Origin: Micromonospora tarapacensis
GTDB taxonomy: Bacteria; Actinomycetota; Actinomycetes; Mycobacteriales; Micromonosporaceae
Reading direction: 5' to 3'
NCBI RefSeq assembly: GCF_019697375.1
Contig: NZ_JAHCDI010000004.1
Coordinates: forward strand, 4,637,324 to 4,701,323
Length of the DNA: 64,000 bases
Both the position numbers and the translations under genes were made by a program. How positions within the stretch are numbered: position 1 is the first letter of the stretch; each line of letters begins with the position of its first letter. This document shows positions 43,448 through 51,536 of this stretch, one piece after another. The notes below the pieces were generated by a model. It did no database searches and was not told the origin of the DNA. It saw only the letters and a list, made by a program, of their open reading frames with translations.

Positions 43448-44074
43448 GTGTCTGACTGGTGGTACGTGGCGCTGGTCGCGGTGCTGTGGCTGGCCATCGG
43501 CCTGGGCACGGCGGCGCTGTTCGTCACCCGGGGTGGGCACCGCAGCCCGCTCTGGTATCTGGTGGGCGGGCTGCTCGGCCCGCTGTTCGTGCCCGTCGCC
43601 GCCGAGCGGGGCCGGGCTCGCCCGCAGATCGTCGACGTACGCCACCAGCCGGCCGAGCCGCTCGGCAACGGGCTCCGGGTGCTGGTCGGCGTGGACGGGT
43701 CGCCGCACTCCGACCGGGCACTGCGCGCCGTCGCCCACGCCCTCACCGGAACCACCAGCGAACTCGTCCTGGTCACCGTGACCAGTCCCGACCTGACCGA
43801 CGACGAGGCCCGGCGGGACCAGGCGCGGGCCCGGCGCATGATCGACGAGCGGGCCGCCGGGCTGCCCGCCGGGCTGCCCAGGCCCACCACCGAGATCGTC
43901 ACCGGCCATCCCGTAGACGCGCTGCTGACCGTCGCCGACGACCGGGACGTCGACCTGCTGGTGGTCGGCCGCCACGGCCACGGGCTCGGCGACCGGCTGC
44001 TCGGCAGCGTCGCGGAGGGTCTGACCCACCGTTCGGCGCGTGCCGTCCTGCTCGGCAGCCTGCCCGATCGCTGA
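43448..44074 (+). CDS. Membrane-tethered universal stress protein
   Basis: 208 residues. The first 55 form two hydrophobic stretches (VALVAVLWLAIGLGTAALFV; WYLVGGLLGPLFVPVA), then a UspA fold: VLVGVDGSPHSDRALRAVAH, TSELVLVTVTSPDLTDDEA, TEIVTGHPVDALLTVADDRD, VDLLVVGRHGHGLGDRLLGS and HRSARAVLLGSLPD. The ATP-binding loop G-x2-G-x9-G(S/T) is present. Attachment of a Usp domain to membrane helices is less common than the soluble form. Start GTG at 43448 immediately follows the 118-base divergent promoter with the FAD oxidase. Confidence 0.88.
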   Translation: MSDWWYVALVAVLWLAIGLGTAALFVTRGGHRSPLWYLVGGLLGPLFVPVAAERGRARPQIVDVRHQPAEPLGNGLRVLVGVDGSPHSDRALRAVAHALTGTTSELVLVTVTSPDLTDDEARRDQARARRMIDERAAGLPAGLPRPTTEIVTGHPVDALLTVADDRDVDLLVVGRHGHGLGDRLLGSVAEGLTHRSARAVLLGSLPDR

Positions 44075-44171
44075 CCACCCCGGCGGCGCCCGCACCCGAC
44101 TGGTGGCCGCCGGCGGCGGTTCCCGCGGCCCCGCCGGGAACCATGCCCGGCCGGCGAGCGACTACCGGTAC

Positions 44172-44993
44172 ATGGGGTGTGAGCAGTGGCGGGAGATCCT
44201 GTCGGCACAGTTGGACGGTGAGGCCACCGCGGACGAGCAGCGCACGGTCGGTGCACACCTGAAGTCCTGCGCCGGCTGCCGAGCCTGGCTGGAATCGGCG
44301 GCCGGGGTGACCCGGCGGGCGCGTACCCAGGTGGTGACCACGCTGCCGGACCTGACCGGGGCGATCGTGGCCGCCGCGCCGCCGCCCCGCCGGCGCTGGC
44401 ACCGGCTCCGCACGGCCGCCGACCCGAGCCGCTGGGCCGCCACGCTCGGCGGGCGCGCGAACGTCGTCACCGGGCTGCGCGCCGCGCTGGGTCTGCTCGG
44501 CGCGGTGCAGCTGATCCTCGGGCTGGCCCAGATCGGCCGGTCCGAGCTGAGTGAGCACCTGCACGGCACCGGCCAACACCTGTGGCACGAGTCGGCCGCC
44601 TGGAACGTCGCGGTCGGTGCCGGTTTCCTGTTCGTCGCGCTGCGCCGGACCTCGCCGTCGGGGCTGCTGCCGATGCTCAGCGCCTTCGTGGTCACCCTCG
44701 TACTGCTGTCGGTGAACGACCTCGTCGCCTCGCAGGTCGCCGTGGAACGGCTCGTCAGCCACGGGTTCCTGGTGGTCGGCTACCTGATCACCGCGATGCT
44801 GGCGCACAGCTCGCGGCAGCCCGGTGATCCGAGCGACCGGCGCCGGCCGGAGCCGGCCCGCTGGCGGCTGCGCCTCGACGAGGCCGAGGAGCCCGCGCCC
44901 CTGCGCCTGCTGCCGCCCTACTCCGCCCAGGCCCGGCACGGCTCCGCCCACGCCCGGCACGGCCGGGACCGCGACCATCGCCGCGCCGCCTGA
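44172..44993 (+). CDS. zf-HC2 membrane protein (anti-sigma-like)
   Basis: 273 residues beginning MGCEQWREILSAQLDGEATA, with the zinc-binding pattern EQRTVGAHLKSCAGCRAWLE (H-x3-C-x2-C), the anti-sigma ZAS/HC2 domain. Four or five membrane helices follow: GLRAALGLLGAVQLILGLAQ, AAWNVAVGAGFLFVALRR, LLPMLSAFVVTLVLLSVNDL and SHGFLVVGYLITAMLAHS. A basic/acidic tail ends it. In actinobacteria such proteins control a neighbouring ECF sigma factor; here the only nearby sigma sequence is a fragment on the other strand, so this anti-sigma appears to have lost its partner. Confidence 0.86.
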   Translation: MGCEQWREILSAQLDGEATADEQRTVGAHLKSCAGCRAWLESAAGVTRRARTQVVTTLPDLTGAIVAAAPPPRRRWHRLRTAADPSRWAATLGGRANVVTGLRAALGLLGAVQLILGLAQIGRSELSEHLHGTGQHLWHESAAWNVAVGAGFLFVALRRTSPSGLLPMLSAFVVTLVLLSVNDLVASQVAVERLVSHGFLVVGYLITAMLAHSSRQPGDPSDRRRPEPARWRLRLDEAEEPAPLRLLPPYSAQARHGSAHARHGRDRDHRRAA

Positions 44994-45029
44994 CGGCACC
45001 GCCCCTCCGGCGTGCGGCCGGACGTCAGC

Positions 45030-45250
45030 CGGCCCGGCCACCTCGGCGCGCATCCCGGCCGGTGTCGCCTCCGCGGCTGCCTGCCAGTCGGCGAGGTTGG
45101 CGATGCGGGGCCGGCAGGTGGCGGCCCGGACCTGGTCGACGGCGACCCGGCGGGCGATGGCGAGCAGCCAGGTCCGCGCCGTGGACCGGCCGGCGAACGA
45201 CGGCAGCGCCCGCCGAAAGTCCTGCGGATCGGTCGGCTCGGCCGGCACCG
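45030..45250 (-). pseudogene. ECF sigma factor remnant (region 2 only)
   Basis: A minus-strand stretch reads FRRALPSFAGRSTARTWLLA, IARRVAVDQVRAATCRPRIA and DWQAAAEATPAGMRAEV, the region 2.3-2.4 end and linker of a SigC-like ECF sigma factor. The N-terminal part (core binding) is absent upstream. After about 45030 the frame becomes the antisense of the anti-sigma-like gene, so region 4 is absent as well. It lies convergent to the zf-HC2 gene, where an intact sigma gene would be expected. Confidence 0.7.
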
Positions 45251-45303
45251 TAAACTGCACCGATGGGGCGCGTGACGTGAGCGAGCGCAGCCGGAGTGCC
45301 GTC

Positions 45304-45546
45304 ATGAACGACCAGGCGCCATGGCCCGACCTGTTCCGCACCGCGCTGGATCGTTCGGGCCTGGAACCCGCCGACGACGAGTTGGTGCTGGACGCCGACG
45401 GGCTCCGCCTTCTCGACCACCGGGCCCTCAGCCACCTGAGCGAGTACGCCCAGGATCTCCGGAGCACCGTCGTGCTGCGGGCTTTCCGCCCGGGGGTCGC
45501 TCGGCTCGCCGCCCTGCCGGCCGTGCGGGTGGAGGTGCCGCGATGA
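45304..45546 (+). CDS. Short STAS-domain protein (anti-sigma antagonist-like)
   Basis: 80 residues: MNDQAPWPDLFRTALDRSGL, then ELVLDADGLRLLDHRALSHL, SEYAQDLRSTVVLRAFRPGV and ARLAALPAVRVEVPR. The LDADGLRLLDHRAL block corresponds to the strand-helix core of STAS domains, which normally contain a phosphorylatable Ser/Asp near this place; here the aspartates of L-D-H-R stand instead. The first strands of a full STAS fold (about 100 residues) appear to be missing. Its stop overlaps the ATG of the next gene (ATGA). Likely part of a stress partner-switching module; whether it is intact is doubtful. Confidence 0.65.
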   Translation: MNDQAPWPDLFRTALDRSGLEPADDELVLDADGLRLLDHRALSHLSEYAQDLRSTVVLRAFRPGVARLAALPAVRVEVPR

Positions 45547-46290
45547 GGACGGGTCCGGCCGCCGGGCGCACCGGCTACTTCCACGAGGCCCTCTGCTACG
45601 GCTCGGACGAGGAACTGCTCGCCGTCGTGGTGCCGTTCCTGGTGGGCGGCGTCGAGGCGGGCGAGCCCACCTTCGTGGCGCTCGGCGAGCGCACCGGCGG
45701 CCTGGTCCGGGCCGCGCTACCCGCCGACGCGAAGGTCGAGTTCCTGTCCGGTGGCGACGTCTACGGCCGGCCCACCGCCGCCATCCGGATGTACCCATCC
45801 GTGCTTCGCGACCGCCGGCGGTCGGCATCTGCCCAGCGCCGACTACCTCGCCCCGGAGGCGTTCCTGCGCCAGGATCGCGCGGCGCCGCCCGACCCGATC
45901 CAGACGGCACCACCACTGGTCGAGCTGACCGACCCCACGGCCGCCCAGGCCCGGGCGGCCGTGCACCGTGCCGGTCAGGGGCCGTTGCCGGACGACGAGT
46001 TCGACGACTTCGTGGTCGCGGTCAGCGAGGTCGTCACCAACGGGCTCCGGCACGGCCGGCCTCCGGTCCGCTTCCGGCTGTGGGCAGGCACGGACCGCAT
46101 CGTGGCCACCGTCGGTGACGCCGGTGCCGGTCCGGACGACCCGTACGCCGGGCTGCTGCCCACCGCCGGCGGGAGGCCGGGCGGGTTGGGCCTGTGGATC
46201 ACCCACCAGTCGTGCAACCACGTGACCCACTACCGCGACGCCGACGGTTTCACCCTGCGGCTCACCGCCGGCCGGCCGCCGCTCCGGTAG
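45543..46290 (+). pseudogene. MEDS-HATPase anti-sigma regulator with internal deletion and frameshift
   Basis: The ATG at 45543 (ATGA overlap) begins a MEDS domain: GYFHEALCYGSDEELLAVVV, PFLVGGVEAGEPTFVALGER and GRPTAAIR. At about 45790 the sense breaks. A different frame then supplies THPCFATAGGRHLPSADYLA, a HATPase N-box (VVAVSEVVTNGLRHG), GDAGAGPDDP and GGLGLWITHQSCNHV to the stop at 46290. In complete relatives about 60-80 residues of MEDS lie between the two halves. A deletion whose length is not a multiple of three therefore joined them. The ATP-binding half is intact but out of frame. The protein would have acted as a serine-kinase anti-sigma factor in a stress cascade with the STAS protein. 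Confidence 0.8.
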
Positions 46291-46310
46291 GCGTCCGGCC
46301 AGACACGTGA

Positions 46311-46340
46311 CCGCCGGGCCGGCGATCGCCGGCCCGGCGG
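46311..46340. terminator. Perfect 30-base palindrome between convergent genes
   Basis: CCGCCGGGCCGGC is followed by GATC-centred mirror sequence so that the whole 30 bases are self-complementary. It lies between the ends of the convergent HATPase and CsbD genes, 21 and 16 bases away. A bidirectional hairpin terminator is the simplest explanation. Confidence 0.72.
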
Positions 46341-46355
46341 TTCGTCGCGTACCGA

Positions 46356-46529
46356 CTACCTGCGGAACGCGTCCTTGATCTTCTCGCCGGCCTGCTTGAG
46401 GTTGGCGCGCATCTGGTCGCCGCGACCTTCGGCCTCCAGCCGCTCGTCGTCGGTGGCGCGGCCCACCCCCTCCTTGACCTTGCCGGTGGTGTTCTCGGTG
46501 GTGTTGTTGAACTTGTCCTCGACACCCAT
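46356..46529 (-). CDS. CsbD-family stress protein
   Basis: 57 residues: MGVEDKFNNTTENTTGKVKE, GVGRATDDERLEAEGRGDQM, RANLKQAGEKIKDAFRR. The G-K-V-K-E-x-x-G-x-x-T-x-(D/N) signature and strongly hydrophilic helical character define the CsbD family, general-stress proteins under SigB control in Bacillus and common in actinobacteria. The start at 46529 is preceded by GGGAGGCTGC. It is too short for many ORF searches. It follows the region of sigma regulators at 45 kb, consistent with a stress role. Confidence 0.92.
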   Translation of the reverse strand: MGVEDKFNNTTENTTGKVKEGVGRATDDERLEAEGRGDQMRANLKQAGEKIKDAFRR

Positions 46530-46601
46530 TGCAGCCTCCCGGGGATTCGGTCGTTACGCCCAGTCAGATACCCAGCCGGCCGGTGGCCAACCCGTCCGGG
46601 C

Positions 46602-48845
46602 TCAGGAAGCCGGGCGGAACCGGCGCAACCGGAGACTGTTCGCGACCACGAACACCGAGGAGAAGGCCATCGCCGCGCCGGCGATCATCGGGTTGAGCAA
46701 CCCGGCGGCGGCCAGCGGCAGCGCCGCGACGTTGTAGGCGAACGCCCAGAACAGGTTGCCCTTGATGGTGCCCAGGGTGCTGCGGGCGAGCCGGATCGCG
46801 TCGACCGCGGCCAGCAGGTCGTCCCGCACCAGGGTCAGGTCCGACGCCTGGATCGCCACGTCGGTGCCGGTGCCCATGGCCAGGCCGAGATCGGCCTGGG
46901 CGAGCGCGGCGGCGTCGTTGACCCCGTCGCCGACCATCGCCACCGCCCGGCCCTGCGCCTGCAGCCGGGCGACCACCGCGACCTTCTCCGCGGGGAGCAC
47001 CTCCGCGATCACCTCGTCGATGCCGACCTCGGCGGCGACCGCCCGGGCGACGGTGACGTTGTCGCCGGTGAGCAGCACCGGCGTCAGGCCGAGCGCGCGC
47101 AGCCGTCGTACCGCCTCCGGGCTTGTCGACCTGACCCGGTCGGCCACGGTGAGCACGCCGCGGGCCCGGCCGTCCCAGCCGACCAGCACGGCCGTGCGTC
47201 CCGCCGCCTCCGCGTCGGTCGCCGCCCGTGTGATGCCGTCCGGTAGGGCCAGCCCTCGCTCGCCGAGCAGCCGGGGCCGACCGAGCAGCACCTGGCGACC
47301 GTCGACGATGCCGGTCACGCCCAGCCCTTCGACGTTGGCGAAGTCGGTGACCGGCGGCAGTGCGTCCGCCTGGGCGGCACCGGCCACGATCGCCCGGGCC
47401 ACCGGGTGCTCCGAGCCGGTCTCCAACGCGGCGGCCAGCCGCAGCACCTCGTCGTGGTGCTCACCTTCGCCGGGGGTCACGTCGAGCAGGGTCATCCGGC
47501 CGGTGGTCACGGTGCCGGTCTTGTCCAGCACGACCGTGTCCACCCGCCGGGTGGACTCCAGTGCCTCCGGTCCCTTGATCAGGATGCCGAGCTGGGCGCC
47601 ACGGCCGGTGCCGACCAGCAAGGCGGTCGGCGTCGCCAGGCCGAGGGCGCACGGGCAGGCGATGATCAGCACCGCCACGGCGGCGGTGAACGCGGCGGTC
47701 GGCCCGGCACCGGCGACGAGCCACCAGCCGAGCGTGCCGAGGGCCAGGGCGATCACGATCGGCACGAAGATCCCCGAGATGCGGTCGGCGAGTCGCTGGG
47801 CGGCGGCCTTGCCGGTCTGTGCCTGCTCGACCAGCCGGGCCATCTGGGCGAGCTGGGTGTCGGCCCCGATCCGGGTGGCGGTGACCACGAGCCGGCCGCC
47901 GGCGTTGACGCAGCCACCGACCACGGTGTCGCCCACACCCACCTCGACCGGCACCGACTCGCCGGTCACCAGGCTCGCGTCGACCGCCGAGGAACCCTCG
48001 TCCACCGTCCCGTCGGTGGCGATCTTCTCACCGGGGCGCACCACGAAACGGTCTCCCACCGCGAGCTGGTCGACCGGTATCCGGGTCTCCGTCCCGTCGC
48101 GCAGCACGGATACGTTCTTGGCGCCCAGCTCCAGCAGCGCCCGCAGCGCCGCCCCGGCGGTCCGCTTCGAGCGGGCCTCGAAGTAACGCCCGGCGAGGAT
48201 GAACGTGGTCACCCCGGCCGCCGTCTCCAGGTAGATGTTGCCGGCGCCGCCGGTGCGGTCGATGTCGAAGCTGAACGGGTGGGTCATGCCGGGCATGCCG
48301 GCGGTGCCGAGGAAGAGCGCCCAGAGCGACCAGCCCAGGGCGGCCAGTGTGCCGAGCGACACCAGTGTGTCCATGGTCGCCGCGCCGTGCCGCAGGTTGA
48401 CCAGCGCGGCGCGGTGGAACGGCAGCCCGCCGTAGGCGACGACCGGGGCGGCCAGGGTCAGCGACAGCCACTGCCAGTAGGTGAACTGCCAGGCCGGCAC
48501 CATGGCCAGCACGATCACCGGGACGCTCAGCGTCACCGACACCCAGAACCGGGTACGCACGGCGGGCAGCCCGTCCGCCGGTTCGCCCGCGTCGGCCGGG
48601 GTGGCCGGTGCCGGCAGCGTGGCGCGGTAGCCGGTCTGCTCCACCGTGGCGACCAGGTCGTCCGGGCTCACGGAGACGTCGTAGGAGATGGTCGCCTTCT
48701 CGGTGGCGTAGTTGACGGTGGCCTGCACGCCGTCCATCCGGTTCAGCTTCTTCTCGATCCGGGCGGCGCAGGCGGCGCAGGTCATCCCGCCGATGGCCAG
48801 CTCGATCAGGTGCGGCGCGGTGGTCAGCGGTCGGCTCGTCGTCAT
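46602..48845 (-). CDS. copA: Copper-exporting P1B-type ATPase CopA
   Basis: 747 residues with one N-terminal HMA domain (about 12-78, [20 protein letters not shown]). Eight helices follow, with actuator [16 protein letters not shown], ion site [16 protein letters not shown] (Cys-Pro-Cys, Cu+), phosphorylation site [14 protein letters not shown] and hinge [19 protein letters not shown]. It exports Cu+ from the cytoplasm. ATG at 48845 is favoured over one 4 codons earlier. The gene lies 97 bases downstream of copZ on the same strand, and the divergent csoR gene shares a promoter region with two CsoR-like sites. Confidence 0.95.
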   Translation of the reverse strand: MTTSRPLTTAPHLIELAIGGMTCAACAARIEKKLNRMDGVQATVNYATEKATISYDVSVSPDDLVATVEQTGYRATLPAPATPADAGEPADGLPAVRTRFWVSVTLSVPVIVLAMVPAWQFTYWQWLSLTLAAPVVAYGGLPFHRAALVNLRHGAATMDTLVSLGTLAALGWSLWALFLGTAGMPGMTHPFSFDIDRTGGAGNIYLETAAGVTTFILAGRYFEARSKRTAGAALRALLELGAKNVSVLRDGTETRIPVDQLAVGDRFVVRPGEKIATDGTVDEGSSAVDASLVTGESVPVEVGVGDTVVGGCVNAGGRLVVTATRIGADTQLAQMARLVEQAQTGKAAAQRLADRISGIFVPIVIALALGTLGWWLVAGAGPTAAFTAAVAVLIIACPCALGLATPTALLVGTGRGAQLGILIKGPEALESTRRVDTVVLDKTGTVTTGRMTLLDVTPGEGEHHDEVLRLAAALETGSEHPVARAIVAGAAQADALPPVTDFANVEGLGVTGIVDGRQVLLGRPRLLGERGLALPDGITRAATDAEAAGRTAVLVGWDGRARGVLTVADRVRSTSPEAVRRLRALGLTPVLLTGDNVTVARAVAAEVGIDEVIAEVLPAEKVAVVARLQAQGRAVAMVGDGVNDAAALAQADLGLAMGTGTDVAIQASDLTLVRDDLLAAVDAIRLARSTLGTIKGNLFWAFAYNVAALPLAAAGLLNPMIAGAAMAFSSVFVVANSLRLRRFRPAS

Positions 48846-48942
48846 GGCTGGTCCCATCGGTCGTGCTCGTGTCCGGGCGTGCCGTGCCCGTCGTAGGTTC
48901 CGCTCGTTCCCGGTGTCCCCACCGAGGCCGGTGTCGGCCGGC

Positions 48943-49155
48943 TCAGGCGCCGGCCAACTCGTAGCCGGCCTCGTCGACGGCCGCGCGCACCGCGTCGTCG
49001 GTCAGCGGCTGGTCGCTGATGACGGTGACCAGGCCGGCGGCCAACTCGACCTGTACGTCCTTGACGCCCGGGATCGCGGCGACCTCGGTGCTGACCGCGT
49101 TGACGCAGTGCCCGCAGGTCATCCCCTGCACGTGATAGGTGGTGGTGGTGACCAT
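48943..49155 (-). CDS. copZ: Copper chaperone CopZ (HMA domain)
   Basis: 70 residues, one ferredoxin-like HMA domain: [20 protein letters not shown], then [20 protein letters not shown] and [15 protein letters not shown]. The G-M-T-C-x-x-C motif binds Cu+. It delivers copper to CopA and the repressor. ATG 49155 is chosen because similarity starts there. First gene of the copZ-copA operon, facing csoR. Confidence 0.95.
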   Translation of the reverse strand: MVTTTTYHVQGMTCGHCVNAVSTEVAAIPGVKDVQVELAAGLVTVISDQPLTDDAVRAAVDEAGYELAGA

Positions 49156-49206
49156 GGCGACGCCCCTCTCCGCACCCGCCCGGTGGGGCGGGCACAACAT
49201 CGAACG

Positions 49207-49221
49207 TACCCGCAGGGGGTA
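49207..49221. promoter_or_regulatory. CsoR operator 1, copZ side (TACCC-GCAGG-GGGTA)
   Basis: Inverted repeat TACCC/GGGTA, 52 bases upstream of copZ. It has the same spacing and arms as the site next to csoR and the copB operator at 25.7 kb. Confidence 0.8.
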
Positions 49222-49243
49222 TCTGACACCAGTGACGGTACCA

Positions 49244-49258
49244 TACCCCTGGGGGGTA
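49244..49258. promoter_or_regulatory. CsoR operator 2, csoR side (TACCC-CTGGG-GGGTA)
   Basis: Palindrome of G/C tracts flanked by TA, 17 bases before the csoR start. Matches the known CsoR-type site and implies autorepression lifted by Cu+. Confidence 0.85.
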
Positions 49259-49274
49259 GGTTACGCTTGTCCGC

Positions 49275-49571
49275 ATGACCACACCCGCGCCGATCCGCGG
49301 CTACACCGCCAGCAAGGACCAACTGCTCGCCCGGCTGCGCCGGGTCGAGGGCCAGGTGCGCGGCATCGAGAAGATGGTCGACGACGATCGCTACTGCATC
49401 GACGTGCTCACGCAGATCTCCGCCATCCAGGCCGCGCTGGACAAGGTCGCCCTCGGCCTGCTCGACGGGCACGCCCGGCACTGCATGCACGAAGGCGCCG
49501 CGGAGGGCCGCGCCGACGAGATGGCCACCGAGATGATGGCCGCCGTCGGCCGCCTGATGAAGCGCGGCTGA
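49275..49571 (+). CDS. csoR: Copper-sensing transcriptional repressor CsoR
   Basis: 98 residues, the all-helical CsoR/RcnR fold: SKDQLLARLRRVEGQVRGIE, KMVDDDRYCIDVLTQISAIQ, LDGHARHCMHE and MAAVGRLMKRG. The copper ligands of CsoR (Cys, His, Cys) are recognised as the Cys in RYCIDVL and the H-A-R-H-C segment. Without copper it binds the TACCC/GGGTA sites; Cu+ releases it. Two such sites lie in its own divergent promoter with copZ and one lies before copB at 25.7 kb. Confidence 0.97.
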   Translation: MTTPAPIRGYTASKDQLLARLRRVEGQVRGIEKMVDDDRYCIDVLTQISAIQAALDKVALGLLDGHARHCMHEGAAEGRADEMATEMMAAVGRLMKRG

Positions 49572-49882
49572 CCGGCCCCGGCCCACCACCGCCTGCCGCG
49601 AACCGCCGACGAGGCCACGCGAAAACTGCGTTCCGAACCCGGGCTGGCTACCATTCGCACACCATGGCCAGCCGAAATCCGTGCCCTGCGGCCCGCGTCC
49701 GCCGTCCGGCCCACGCCCCCGTGAACGCCGGAAGGCCGTCCAGCGCCGTCCAGGGCTCACGGTACGCAGCCGCCATGCCACGCCCGGGCGCCTCGGGCCG
49801 CAGGTGGCCACCATCGTCCGGCAGCGCTGAACCGTCTCGCCCGTCGACACGTACTCCGTCATGAATCGTTGGGAGACACCGA
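49572..49882. other. 311 bases without a supported gene
   Basis: Between csoR and the YibE/F gene. Open frames exist on both strands but have no ribosome sites or family resemblance. It probably contains the promoter of the YibE/F gene. Confidence 0.45.
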
Positions 49883-51235
49883 ATGGGCGCCGACCACACC
49901 CGTTCCGCTCCGCCCACCCCACCCCGGGTGCGGCGGATCCTTGTCGTGACGGTGGTCCCCCTCTTCCTCGCCTCCCTGGTCGCCGCCCTCGTGCTCTGGC
50001 CCCGGGACGCGCCGCGACCGGAGACCGCCGACGACACCCCGCGCTACCACGGCACGGTCACCCGGGTGGTGAGCGAGCCCTGCCCGCCCAGCCCTGAGGT
50101 TCCGGAGGGCACCCCGACCACGGCGGCAGGGCCGTGCGGCACGGTCACCGTCCGGGTGCAGAGTGGTCCGGACGCCGGCCAGGAGGTGCAGACGCCCATC
50201 CCCGCCGGGCCCGGGGCACCCCGGGTCGGGGTCGGCGACGACATCATCCTGGTCTCGCTGATCGATCCGGAGGATCCGTCGATCAGCACCTACAACGTCG
50301 CCGAGCACCAGCGCGGCAAGCCGCTGATCTGGCTCGGGGTGCTCTTCGCCGCGGCGATCGTCGCCTTCGGGCGGTGGCGGGGCGTGGCGGCCCTGGGCGG
50401 TCTGGCGGTCACCTTCGCCATTCTGCTGACCTTCGTGCTACCCGGCATCAGCTCCGGCCAGCCGCCGCTGGTGGTGGCCATCGTCGGGGCATCTCTGATC
50501 ATGTTCGTGGTGCTCTACCTGACCCACGGCGTGTCCGCCCAGACCTCGGTGGCCGTACTCGGCACGCTCGGCAGTCTGGTGCTCACCGGCCTGCTCGGCC
50601 TGGCCGCCACCGGGGCCACCGAGCTGACCGGTTTCGGCAGCGAGGACGCCACCACGCTGTCGATGTTCCGCGCCGACGTCGACCTGCACGGGCTGCTGCT
50701 TGCGGGCATCATCATCGGCTCACTGGGAGTGCTGGACGACGTCACGGTCACCCAGGCCGCCGCGGTCACCGAACTGCGCCACGCCAACCCCAACTTCTCC
50801 CGCCGCGAGTTGTACCGCTCGGCGACCCGCGTCGGGCGCGCACACATCGCGTCGGTGGTCAACACCATCGTGCTGGCGTACGCCGGCGCCTCACTGCCGC
50901 TGCTGCTCCTGCTCACCGCCGACTCCCGCGCGCTGGGCCAGATCCTCACCAGCGAGTTCCTCGCGCAGGAGATCGTCCGCAGCGTGGTGGCCACCCTTGG
51001 GCTGGTTGCCGCCGTGCCGCTGACCACCGCCCTGGCCGCGGTGGTCACCACCGCCGGACGCCGCGAAGCCGTCGGCGGCGACAAGAACGGCGACCACGCC
51101 CCGGCAGCCCGCCGGCCGGCAACCGACCGGGCCGAGGCACTACACGCGCTCGGCACCCCGCCCACCCGTGACCCGTCCCCCGCCACCCACTCCGGGTGGC
51201 CCGACCCGAACAGGAGCACGGACACCGCATGGTGA
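49883..51235 (+). CDS. YibE/F-family membrane protein
   Basis: 450 residues. A first helix (ILVVTVVPLFLASLVAALVL) is followed by an extracytoplasmic domain of about 120 residues, then six or seven helices: IWLGVLFAAAIVAFGRWRGV, AALGGLAVTFAILLTFVLPG, LVVAIVGASLIMFVVLYLTH, and the family motif GLLLAGIIIGSLGVLDDVTV with TELRHANPNFSRRELYRSA. The cytoplasmic tail is Pro/Ala-rich. YibE/F proteins are widespread; transport function is unknown. The start at 49883 (ATG) is used because the hydrophobic N-terminus begins about 17 residues later. Confidence 0.93.
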   Translation: MGADHTRSAPPTPPRVRRILVVTVVPLFLASLVAALVLWPRDAPRPETADDTPRYHGTVTRVVSEPCPPSPEVPEGTPTTAAGPCGTVTVRVQSGPDAGQEVQTPIPAGPGAPRVGVGDDIILVSLIDPEDPSISTYNVAEHQRGKPLIWLGVLFAAAIVAFGRWRGVAALGGLAVTFAILLTFVLPGISSGQPPLVVAIVGASLIMFVVLYLTHGVSAQTSVAVLGTLGSLVLTGLLGLAATGATELTGFGSEDATTLSMFRADVDLHGLLLAGIIIGSLGVLDDVTVTQAAAVTELRHANPNFSRRELYRSATRVGRAHIASVVNTIVLAYAGASLPLLLLLTADSRALGQILTSEFLAQEIVRSVVATLGLVAAVPLTTALAAVVTTAGRREAVGGDKNGDHAPAARRPATDRAEALHALGTPPTRDPSPATHSGWPDPNRSTDTAW

Positions 51236-51407
51236 CACTCCTCAGCGTGACCGCCCCTGCCGATACGGCTCGTTTACGTGTCGTCGGTCACTCAAAGCGA
51301 TTACGAAATGACGTATCTCGTCGGGTTCGGGGCGTAGAAGGACAGATGGACTGTCGGGTAACCTCACTGCCGGTCACCGACGAAGGCGTGAAGCGGCGCC
51401 TGCGGTG

Positions 51408-51521
51408 CCACCGCCCAATCGCCGTCAGGCGAGCCGGGGACCCAGGTACGTGGGGTGAATCCGCGAGAGCGGTAGGGACCACTTCCGTCCCGAACCCGTC
51501 AGCTAACCCGGTCGGCGGTCG
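51408..51521 (+). promoter_or_regulatory. c-di-AMP riboswitch (ydaO/yuaA type)
   Basis: The 5' leader contains the hallmarks of this riboswitch in order: an outer strand ACCGCCCAATC, GCCGGGGACCC, GGGGTGAATCCGC, a variable GC stem, and the near-invariant 3' block CCGTCAGCTAACC followed by GGTCGGCGGT, which can pair back with the 5' strand. Binding of c-di-AMP usually terminates transcription of cell-wall genes. It ends 16 bases before the start of a secreted cell-wall protein, the usual target in actinobacteria. The 5' limit is approximate. Confidence 0.82.
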
Positions 51522-51536
51522 ATGGAAGGGACAACA

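Noticed and set aside
43899..45584. 561-codon minus-strand frame
   Set aside because: Only the stretch 45030-45250 has protein sense (sigma fragment). The rest is antisense of the zf-HC2 and Usp genes.
49619..49864. Plus-strand frames between csoR and the YibE/F gene
   Set aside because: They are extensions of overlapping frames with no codon bias or homology; treated as intergenic.
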